A stretch of DNA of 64,000 bases. Source: Micromonospora sp. KC606. GTDB taxonomy: Bacteria > Actinomycetota > Actinomycetes > Mycobacteriales > Micromonosporaceae. Below, one piece after another: positions 49,832 to 57,000 of the stretch. Position numbers and translations under genes: made by a program. Position 1 is the stretch's first letter. Each line of letters opens with the position of its first letter. The DNA lies in assembly GCF_004348675.1 (NCBI RefSeq), contig NZ_SMKN01000010.1, positions 18,568 through 82,567 on the forward strand, read 5' to 3'. A model generated the notes under the pieces. That model had not been told where the DNA came from. It was given only the letters and a program-made list of their open reading frames with translations, and did no database searches.

Positions 49832-50899
49832 ATGTCAACCGTCGGTTTGGTCTACGGCCGGCCTACCAGCGCGGCGCGCGGTAGCGAGTACGGGCAGCTT
49901 CTGAAACGCGTCAAGGACGCTGGCCTGTTGGGCAGGAGGCCGGGTTACTACACACTCAAGATCACGGTCACCGTGCTGGCATTCGCCGGCGCATGGGTGG
50001 CGTTCGTGGCGATCGGTCCGTCCTGGTGGCAGTTGGGTATCGCCGCATTGCTGGCGGTGCTGTACACCCAGGTCGCCTTCATCGGCCACGACGCCGGCCA
50101 CAAGCAGATCTTCCGGACGCGGCGCGCGAACTACCTGCTCGGCGTGGCACTGGGTAACCTTGGCGTCGGGCTGAGCTACGGGTGGTGGATCGACAAGCAC
50201 AACCGTCATCATGCCCACCCGAACGAAGTCGGCAGGGATCCGGACATCGAACCGGGTGTGCTGGTCTTCACCGGATGGCACGCCCAACTCCACAGCAGGG
50301 CGGTCCGGCTCTGGCGGCGGCTACAGGCGTACGCGTTCTTCCCGCTGCTGCTGCTCGAAGGTCTGAACCTGCACGTTGCCAGTGTGCGGGCACTGGCCGG
50401 ACCGACGGTCAGATCCCGCGGCTACCGGGCGTTGGAGATCACACTGTTCGCCCTGCACACCGTGGCCTACCTGGCCGTGGTGTTCCTGGTGCTCCCACCC
50501 TGGCAGGCGATCGCGTTCATCGCGGTCCACCAGGCCCTGTTCGGCCTATACATGGGCTGCTCGTTCGCACCCAACCACAAGGGCATGCCCGTGCTGACCG
50601 CCGACGACGACCTGGACTACCTGCGTCGACAGGTGCTCACCTCCCGCAACATCCGCGGCGGCCGGCTGGTGGACTTCCTCCTCGGCGGGCTGAACTACCA
50701 GATCGAACACCACCTGTTCCCGAACATGCCGCGGCCCAACCTGCGCCGCTCGCAGCAACTGATCCGCCGGTTCTGCGCCGAGCACGGCGTCAGCTACGCC
50801 GAGACCGGCCTGTTCGCCTCGTACCGGCAGGTACTACGCCACCTGCACCAGGTCGGACGCCCAAACGCCGACCCCACACCCCTCACACAGAGGGGCTAA
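49832..50899 (+). CDS. Membrane fatty acid desaturase
   Basis: 355 aa, ATG at 49832 with GGGAGGAAGG about 5 nt upstream. The three histidine boxes of di-iron desaturases are intact: HDAGH (86-90), HNRHH (123-127) and QIEHHLFP (His 293-294), with hydrophobic membrane pairs at about 45-80 and 205-245. It introduces a double bond into acyl chains (acyl-CoA or lipid-linked) in the membrane. It is intact and monocistronic although flanked on both sides by transposase fragments, which suggests past mobilisation or a rearrangement hot spot. Confidence 0.92.
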   Translation: MSTVGLVYGRPTSAARGSEYGQLLKRVKDAGLLGRRPGYYTLKITVTVLAFAGAWVAFVAIGPSWWQLGIAALLAVLYTQVAFIGHDAGHKQIFRTRRANYLLGVALGNLGVGLSYGWWIDKHNRHHAHPNEVGRDPDIEPGVLVFTGWHAQLHSRAVRLWRRLQAYAFFPLLLLEGLNLHVASVRALAGPTVRSRGYRALEITLFALHTVAYLAVVFLVLPPWQAIAFIAVHQALFGLYMGCSFAPNHKGMPVLTADDDLDYLRRQVLTSRNIRGGRLVDFLLGGLNYQIEHHLFPNMPRPNLRRSQQLIRRFCAEHGVSYAETGLFASYRQVLRHLHQVGRPNADPTPLTQRG

Positions 50900-51001
50900 C
50901 CATGCTTACCGCCATGCAACGGGCCACCATGATCCCGTCGTCACCGCCCTCGCAACCTCGACTGGTACTTGCCCCCGTCCGAGCCAGCCGGGCCGTCCTG
51001 G

Positions 51002-51124
51002 ACGGCGGACGCGGAGCAGCTCGGCGAGGTGGTTCAGGTTCCGCGTGGACAGGGTGATCGTGGCAGGATAGGTCAGCACGAAGCTCCTCGGGCAGACGGC
51101 ATGAGTCTTGGTCGACCACGTCAT
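51002..51124 (-). pseudogene. Transposase N-terminal fragment
   Basis: About 41 codons read SFVLTYPATITLSTRNLNHL then AELLRVRR, matching the very start of the transposase family seen at 49318-49587, but on the opposite strand; similarity then ends and the frame closes at 50906. A remnant of an insertion sequence. Confidence 0.6.
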
Positions 51125-51140
51125 CTACCAGGAGCTTCGT
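51078..51140. repeat. Inverted repeat at the transposase remnant
   Basis: ACGAAGCTCCT (51078-51088) and its exact complement AGGAGCTTCGT (51130-51140), 41 bp apart, bracket the 5' end of the transposase fragment. They may be part of an insertion-sequence terminus or a hairpin in its leader. Confidence 0.5.
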
Positions 51141-51337
51141 CCATCTCGACGATCAACACGCCACCGATCGAGCCGGCGCCCGTCCTGCCCGCTCAGGTTG
51201 AAAACAGCTCAGCGCGATCACCCAACCCATCACACCGAATAGCATCGACACCCGCAGCTACGCGGCTGGTGCCGACCACGTGTCGATCATGCCGATGAAC
51301 TGCCAGAACCCCAGATCAGGCAAGTGCGGCTGGAGTA

Positions 51338-52012
51338 CTAATCAGACGACGGGGTCCGTACACCCCTGACGATCAGCCAGAAAATCACCGTGAACTCCGC
51401 AATACCAGCGGCTGCGATTAGGAGCGGGCTCAACGCCGCGCTGAGGCTCGGGGCCAGCAGCCGTACGAACGTGTCCGCGATCCAGCCGACGCATCCGATG
51501 CCGAGAAGGACGCCCAGCAGGCGGGGGAACATGCCCGAGACATGGGCGAGATAGCCCATCGGTAGCAGCCACAGACCAAAGAAGATCTGCGCGATGAGGG
51601 AGCCGTAGTGGCGGAGGTCGAACATGAGCAGTACCAGTGCGTCGGCGAACGCGCCAGTGTCGGAGGCATCGGTGGCCACGACGAGCGCCACGGCCTCGTG
51701 CGCCATGTTGAGGAGTTCCATCGTGGCACCGGCCGCCGTGAAGATCACCATCGCGCCGGCCCAGTTGGCGTTGACGTGCTTGAACAGCAAGTACAGTGCC
51801 ATTGCCGTAAACAACCAACACATGGATGCTGCAAGGTTGGCCGCGACGGCGACGCGGAACAGGCCGGCGTTGGCCGTGAGTTCCTCCGCCGTGGTTGCGG
51901 GATCGCCCGGCTCGTAGAACCTCGTACGGACGAACATGGCAGAGCCGCCGAAAACGGCGACGGCCAGGTACAACAGTCCGGCGATTCTGGCGAGGCGCTG
52001 GGGTGACTGCAT
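51338..52012 (-). CDS. DUF4386 membrane protein
   Basis: 224 aa, ATG at 52012 with GGGAG upstream. Six or more hydrophobic segments: RIAGLLYLAVAVFGGSAMFV at the N-terminus, AANLAASMCWLFTAMALYLL, AGAMVIFTAAGATMELLNMA, IAQIFFGLWLLPMGYLAHVS, LLGVLLGIGCVGWIADTFV and the last near residue 200. The sequence matches the DUF4386 family of uncharacterised membrane proteins. It is divergent from the two-component system and shares its 194-bp upstream region, so it may be that system's target. Confidence 0.82.
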   Translation of the reverse strand: MQSPQRLARIAGLLYLAVAVFGGSAMFVRTRFYEPGDPATTAEELTANAGLFRVAVAANLAASMCWLFTAMALYLLFKHVNANWAGAMVIFTAAGATMELLNMAHEAVALVVATDASDTGAFADALVLLMFDLRHYGSLIAQIFFGLWLLPMGYLAHVSGMFPRLLGVLLGIGCVGWIADTFVRLLAPSLSAALSPLLIAAAGIAEFTVIFWLIVRGVRTPSSD

Positions 52013-52131
52013 GGCTTCTCCCGGTCGTGTGGGACGTGCGGACGCGGACAGCCTGTCGGTCGCAGGGGTGGCCTCACGTCGGGTCAGCGGCGGCGATGCG
52101 GCTGTTCCCGCGGTGGTACGTCGTTTGTGGC

Positions 52132-52149
52132 CTACTCCGGGGGGAGTAG
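52132..52149. promoter_or_regulatory. Dyad between the DUF4386 gene and the two-component system
   Basis: CTACTCC-GGGG-GGAGTAG: 7-bp perfect arms around 4 bp, 58 bp before the histidine kinase start and 120 bp before the DUF4386 start. It is the best operator candidate for the response regulator in the shared promoter region. Confidence 0.4.
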
Positions 52150-52206
52150 TTGGGCCGCCTCGGCCGGGCCTATTCCAATCTGGGCGCCATCGCTTAGAGT
52201 GCCCGC

Positions 52207-53316
52207 ATGGCTCCGTCCAGCTCGCGCGCGGCCGAGCGTTCCGCGCCCGGCCTGGCGCTGCTGACGGCGCTGGCGCAGGCCGCCGGTACCGCGATCGCCA
52301 CGCGCGGGCAGCCGGCGAGTGTGGGCGTCCTCGGGTATGCGCTGCTGGTCGTGAGCGGCCTCGCGCTGGCCGACCGGCACCGGTTTCCCCGGAGAAACCT
52401 CGTCGTTGTCGCTGGCGTGGTCCTGGCATATCACGTCCTGGGCTATCCGCCCGGCCCGACGTTCATCGCGCCGATGATCGCGGCGTCGGCCGCGATCGTC
52501 GCCGGATACCGCTGGTTGGTCTGGGCGGTCGCGACCGGCGGGTACGCCCTCTGGCTTGGGTTCAGCGGCGCCGCGCCGAACCGCGCCCTGACCGCGGCGG
52601 CGCTCATGGCCGGCGCGGGCGTGTTGACCGAACTCGCCACCCCGGCCGCCCGGTGGGTCCAGCAGGCGGCGCGGGAGCAGCGACGGCTGCACGAAGAGCG
52701 GCAACGCCGGCAGGCCAGCGAGGAGCGGCTGCGGATCGCCGCCGAGCTCCACGACGTACTCGGCCATCACCTGTCGCTGATCAACGTGCGGGCGGGCGTG
52801 GGCCTGCATCTGATGGGGCGAGAGCCGGACCAGGCGCGGGTCGCGCTCGACACGATCCAGAAGACCAGCGCCGACGCCCTGCGTGAGGTCCAGTCGGTGC
52901 TCAACACGTTGTACCCGGCCCGTGCAGCTCCGCGTGCGCCGGTGCCGGCGCTGGATTGCCTCGACGAGCTGACCAACGACGCGGGTCTGCCGGTCCGGAC
53001 GGTGCTCAGCGGTGAAGCCCGGTCAGTACCGGCCGGGATCGACCGCGCGGCCTACCGGATCGTTCAGGAGGCGCTGACCAATGTCCGCCGCCACGCCGGT
53101 CCGGGGGCCACCGCCACCGTCACCATCAAGTACCAGCCGGAGGCGTTGGTAATCCTCGTCGAGGACCACGACGGGGCACGGCAGCCGGCTAACGCACCGG
53201 CGGGCAACGGAATCACCGGTATGCGTGAACGCGCCACGACCTTGGGCGGTTCGCTGACCGCCGGACCGTCGCAAGCCGGCGGCTGGCGGGTCCGCGCCAG
53301 CCTGCCCCTCGGCTGA
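52207..53316 (+). CDS. Sensor histidine kinase (NarL-type, HisKA_3)
   Basis: 369 aa. Five or so N-terminal membrane helices (about 15-140), a short coiled coil rich in Arg/Glu (REQRRLHEERQRRQASEERL), the HisKA_3 phospho-acceptor ELHDVLGHHLSLINVRAGVG (His182) and a HATPase domain with EALTNVRRHAGPGA (N-box) and GNGITGMRERATTLGG (G-box). This is the usual sensor of a NarL/LuxR-type two-component pair; the response regulator gene follows after 11 nt. No extracellular sensing loop of note, so the signal may be in the membrane. Confidence 0.93.
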   Translation: MAPSSSRAAERSAPGLALLTALAQAAGTAIATRGQPASVGVLGYALLVVSGLALADRHRFPRRNLVVVAGVVLAYHVLGYPPGPTFIAPMIAASAAIVAGYRWLVWAVATGGYALWLGFSGAAPNRALTAAALMAGAGVLTELATPAARWVQQAAREQRRLHEERQRRQASEERLRIAAELHDVLGHHLSLINVRAGVGLHLMGREPDQARVALDTIQKTSADALREVQSVLNTLYPARAAPRAPVPALDCLDELTNDAGLPVRTVLSGEARSVPAGIDRAAYRIVQEALTNVRRHAGPGATATVTIKYQPEALVILVEDHDGARQPANAPAGNGITGMRERATTLGGSLTAGPSQAGGWRVRASLPLG

Positions 53317-53327
53317 GGCCCCGCACC

Positions 53328-53993
53328 GTGATCCGGGTGATCCTCGCCGACGATCAGGCACTGGTCCGCGCCGGTTTCCGGTCGCTGCTAGACGCCGAGC
53401 CCGACGTCGAGGTGGTCGGCGAGGCCAGCGACGGCGCGCACGCGGTCCGGCTGGCCCGACAGCTCCGCCCCGATGTCGTCCTGATGGACATCCGGATGCC
53501 CGGCGTCGACGGCTTGGCCGCTACCCGGCAGATCGCCGCCGACCCGGCCCTGTTCGGGATCCGGATTGTCGTGCTCACCACGTTCGAGCTGGACGAGTAC
53601 GTCGGCGAGGCGCTGCGGGCCGGTGCCGCCGGGTTCCTGGTGAAGAGCGTCATGCCGGCCGAACTCATCCATGGCGTGCGGGTCGTGGCGGCCGGCGAAG
53701 GTCTGCTGTCACCGAGCGTCACCCGCCGGGTCATCGAGCAGTTCGCGGCCCGGACCGCCACACCGGCGCCGTCGCGCAGGATCGCTAAGCTGACCGACCG
53801 GGAACGCGAGGTCGTCGCGTTGGCCGGTACCGGCCTGTCCAACGACGAGATCGCCTCCCGGCTGGTGATCAGCCGGGCCACCGCCAAGACTCACGTGTCC
53901 CGCGCGATGGTCAAGCTCGGCGCCCGGGACCGCGCGCAGCTCGTCGTGTTCGCCTACGAGGCCGGCCTGGTCCGCCCCGGCTGGCTCCCCTGA
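53328..53993 (+). CDS. LuxR/NarL-type response regulator
   Basis: 221 aa from a GTG at 53328. Receiver domain with the acidic pair D8-D9, phospho-acceptor D54 (VVLMDIRMPG) and K106 (GFLVKS); C-terminal LuxR helix-turn-helix (LTDREREVVALAGTGLSNDE, then RLVISRATAKTHVSRAM). It is co-transcribed with the kinase. It is likely to bind the dyad upstream of the kinase and to control the divergent DUF4386 gene; this is inference. Confidence 0.94.
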   Translation: MIRVILADDQALVRAGFRSLLDAEPDVEVVGEASDGAHAVRLARQLRPDVVLMDIRMPGVDGLAATRQIAADPALFGIRIVVLTTFELDEYVGEALRAGAAGFLVKSVMPAELIHGVRVVAAGEGLLSPSVTRRVIEQFAARTATPAPSRRIAKLTDREREVVALAGTGLSNDEIASRLVISRATAKTHVSRAMVKLGARDRAQLVVFAYEAGLVRPGWLP

Positions 53994-54290
53994 CGAGCAA
54001 CAGCCGCTCAGCGCGCTGCCGGGCGGACCCCGTCCATGCTGCGCGCGGCGGCCGGTCCGCGCCGGCCGAAGGCCCCCGTGCCGGGAATGGAGGTGTACGT
54101 GCCCCGACCGGCCCACAGCACCCGGATCTGCCGCAAGGGCGGCTCGATGGCACGAGTCTCGGCACGAAACAGGCAAGGTCCACAGCCATCAGAGCGGCCG
54201 CCCGGGCAACGGCGTCGACGTCACCGCGTTTCGCAGCTGGTCGACCTCCGGCCGCCAGCCCGGTCGTACAACGCCCCATGCCCGCGAACG

Positions 54291-55322
54291 CTAGGATCGC
54301 ACGCCGATGCCGCGCCGGTATGCCTGCGGGCTGTGCCCGGTCCAACGACGCACGGCGCGGTGGAAGGAGCTGTACTCGGCGAACCCGAGCAGGGTGGCGA
54401 TCTCGTGCAGGGTGTACCGGGGGTTGCCGAGGTGCTCCAGCGCCAGCCGGTGTCGCGTGGTGTCGAGCAGCTGCTCGAACGTGGTGCCTTCGGTCCGTAG
54501 CCGGCGGTAGAGGGTCTGTCTGCTGATCCCGAGCGCCCGGCTCGTGGCCTCGGCGGTGGGCGGACCGAGCGGCAGTCGGGTGACGATGTGCTCGCGCACC
54601 TGTTGGCTGCCGGAGCCGGTGGCCGCGACGCGTTCGGCGAGTGTCACGGCGTGCTCGCGCAGCACGGCGAACAGGTAGCTCTGCGCCCGGGGCGGCGGCC
54701 GGTCGAGGAGCTCGGCGACGAACGTGATCCGGTCTTCTGCCTGACCGAAGCACACCCGAGCGCCGAAGACCGCCGCATAGGCGGCGGCATGACCGGGCCG
54801 CTCATGCCGGAAGTCGGCGCTCAGGTCGATGTCAGCGCCGTCGGCCAGAAACCGGAGCGTCGTGGCGATCTCGCCGAGCGCCAGTTCGGCACCCTGCGTC
54901 GTGCGCGACGCCGCCTCGGTGCGGTGGTAGCTCAGCTCGGCCCGGTCGGTCGTGGTCCGCAGCGCCAGCCGCACACCCGTACCGAGCACGTTGGCGTGAC
55001 GGACCGCCAGATACAGCGCCTCGCGCAGCGACGGGCTGTGCGCCGCCAACTGCCCGATCGCGCCGACGTTGCCGTCGGCGGCGCACCGGCCCGCCAGCCG
55101 AAGCGCCACCGCGGGGTCGCCGGTCAGGTCCGGCGCCGCGCGTTCGAGCCGAGCCAGCGCGGCGAGCGAGACGTGCGCGTCCGGATCGGCGTACTGGTCG
55201 ACCGCGAACCCGAGCACCCGCTCGACGGCAGCCGGATCGGCCCCGACCGCGACCAGCGAACGGGCGGTGTTCGCCACCACGGCGACGCAGACCGACGTAC
55301 CCGCCTCGGCCATCCTCTCCAC
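54291..55322 (-). CDS. AraC family regulator (OruR/ArgR-like with arabinose-binding_2 domain)
   Basis: 343 aa from the GTG at 55322, which has GGGGGAGG about 7 nt upstream; the ATG at 55313 is an alternative. The N-terminal two thirds resemble the AraC_binding_2 domain of AraC regulators such as OruR (GAIGQLAAHSPSLREALYLA). The C-terminal HTH is clear: TSRALGISRQTLYRRLRTEG and IATLLGFAEYSSFHRAVRRW then TGHSPQAYRR. It is divergent from a small membrane protein gene (85-bp gap), its likely target. Confidence 0.9.
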   Translation of the reverse strand: MERMAEAGTSVCVAVVANTARSLVAVGADPAAVERVLGFAVDQYADPDAHVSLAALARLERAAPDLTGDPAVALRLAGRCAADGNVGAIGQLAAHSPSLREALYLAVRHANVLGTGVRLALRTTTDRAELSYHRTEAASRTTQGAELALGEIATTLRFLADGADIDLSADFRHERPGHAAAYAAVFGARVCFGQAEDRITFVAELLDRPPPRAQSYLFAVLREHAVTLAERVAATGSGSQQVREHIVTRLPLGPPTAEATSRALGISRQTLYRRLRTEGTTFEQLLDTTRHRLALEHLGNPRYTLHEIATLLGFAEYSSFHRAVRRWTGHSPQAYRRGIGVRS

Positions 55323-55407
55323 CCGTCACCTCCCCCTGTCACCGGACGCCAGGCACCTGCAACGTGAGGCGATGGTAGTGCGCTGGTCGCGGTCGTAGCG
55401 TCACCTC

Positions 55408-55977
55408 ATGAAGCCACTGGTCACCTTGCGGACCGTCCCCCGCACCGTCTTCGTAGGCGCCTGGTGCGTCGCCGGCTTCCTGGTCATGATGGTCGGCGGG
55501 TCGTTCACCGAGGCGCTGTTCAGTCGGGTCGGCTACCCGGGTGCCGGCTGGGGTGGTGTCCCGGTCACCTTCGACCTGGCGGGCAAGCGTGCCGCGCTGG
55601 ACCACCTCGCGGCGAAGGGCACGCTCGACCTGTTCGGCTGGGTCCAGGTCGTCGACCTCACCATCATCGTCGGCACGCTGCTCTTCTTCACCGCGCTCGG
55701 CGTGCTCGCATGGCGTGTTCAGCCGCCCGGCGGCTGGCTCGACCGGCTCGGTCGGCGCACGACGGCCGCGTTCGTGCTCGCCCCGTCCGCCGACGCCGTC
55801 GAGAACCTCACCGCACTGTTCCTGATCGCCGGACAGCCGCAGCCGCTGACCGTGCTCAGCCTCGCCAACTCACTCGCCACCCTGGCCAAGACCATCCTGT
55901 TCATCGGCGGTTGGGTGGGACTCGCCGGGCTGCTGCTGGCCATGGCGTGGCGGGCGGCGGCACAGTTCGCCAGGTAG
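55408..55977 (+). CDS. Small integral membrane protein
   Basis: 189 aa, four predicted transmembrane helices (about 12-35, 78-102, 118-140 and 158-182; for example TIIVGTLLFFTALGVLAWRV and TILFIGGWVGLAGLLLAMAW). No known motif. The 85-bp gap to the divergent AraC gene indicates joint regulation. Family not recognised. Confidence 0.7.
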   Translation: MKPLVTLRTVPRTVFVGAWCVAGFLVMMVGGSFTEALFSRVGYPGAGWGGVPVTFDLAGKRAALDHLAAKGTLDLFGWVQVVDLTIIVGTLLFFTALGVLAWRVQPPGGWLDRLGRRTTAAFVLAPSADAVENLTALFLIAGQPQPLTVLSLANSLATLAKTILFIGGWVGLAGLLLAMAWRAAAQFAR

Positions 55978-55979
55978 GG

Positions 55980-56400
55980 GCTTCAGGCGGGGCAGCCCGG
56001 CGCCGAGGAAGTTGCTCACGGCGCCGGCCGATCCACCCACGAGTACCCCGGTCGCCCTGCCCGCGACGGTCACCGTGGACGGATCGGCGTGCAGGGTGAT
56101 CGGCTCGGTTTCGCACAGCAGCTGACGGCACGACTCGTCGGTGCGCCCGCAGCCGTGCACGCCGGCCCGCCCGGTGGCGGCCCAGAGCGCGAGGTGCAGG
56201 TGGTGATGTCGCTGAACCCCACAACCGGCTTCGGGTCAGCACGCACGGCGACCCGGTCCAGGCCGTCCACGATCCGGTACGCGCCCGCGCCGCCCGTGGA
56301 CGCGACGACCGCCCGCACACCCGGGTCACGCAGGGCGTCATTGAGGTCGGCGAGGCGGTCTTCGCCGACGCCGGCCAGGAAACCTCGCCGGTCAAGGGTA
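55980..56400 (-). pseudogene. LD-carboxypeptidase (peptidase S66) remnant
   Basis: GFLAGVGEDRLADLNDALRD, RAVVASTGGAGAYRIVDGLD and PKPVVGFSDIT give the middle of an S66 murein LD-carboxypeptidase with its catalytic Ser in GFSD. After one frameshift near 56205 the rest follows (ITLHADPSTVTVAGRATGVL, GGSAGAVSNFLGAG). The N-terminal part is missing and the C-terminal domain is cut. Its upstream end adjoins the HxlR gene. Confidence 0.7.
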
Positions 56401-56859
56401 TACGTGCCGAACGGATCCGGGCCGGATGGACGTCTTCCGCGCCTCGAACCGCTCCTGAGCGTCAAGGACCGCATCGGCGTACCGGGTAGCCCAGGCACCC
56501 ATCGCCTGCATCGGCTCCAGCAGCGCGGCGCCCGCTTCCGTGAGCGCGTAGTCCACGCGCGGTGGCACTTGCGGGAACGGCCGGCGCTCCACCAGGCCGT
56601 TGCACTCCAGTCGGCGCAACGCGTCGTTGAGCACCTTGGGGCTGATCCCGCCGATCCGGGTGAGGAGCACCGCCGGACGCATCGGACCGTACGCGGCGAT
56701 CGTGAAGACAACCACGCTGTCCCAGCGGTTGGCGAGCAGCCGTGCGGCGGGCTGGCGCGGGCGGCGTACCTGGAGGCGACAGCTGCGCTTGCGATCGGGC
56801 TGTGGTGGGCGGGCCAGCAGCCGCGCGCCGCGTTCCCCTCCCTGGCAGAAGCGCCGCAT
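56392..56859 (-). CDS. HxlR-type winged-helix regulator
   Basis: 155 aa from an ATG at 56859; the start is uncertain because the first 45 residues are Arg-rich and unlike the family. The core (RWDSVVVFTIAAYGPMRP, GGISPKVLNDALRRLECNGL, VERRPFPQVPPRVDYALTEA) is the HxlR helix-turn-helix and wing, followed by a helix with LDAQERFEARK. The usual N-terminal sensor Cys is replaced or displaced. Redox or ligand-responsive repression is the family role. The 3' end touches the LD-carboxypeptidase remnant. Confidence 0.75.
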   Translation of the reverse strand: MRRFCQGGERGARLLARPPQPDRKRSCRLQVRRPRQPAARLLANRWDSVVVFTIAAYGPMRPAVLLTRIGGISPKVLNDALRRLECNGLVERRPFPQVPPRVDYALTEAGAALLEPMQAMGAWATRYADAVLDAQERFEARKTSIRPGSVRHVYP

Positions 56860-57000
56860 AGCTGAGCCTGTCGAGACGGATATAGGAAACGTGGACCCGG
56901 CGCCGGCCACCACGGCAGGTCTCGCGACCTCGGGTTAACACGGCATTGCGTACCGGCGCTGACTACGACAGGATCACCCCATGACGGCAGGGATTCGCCC

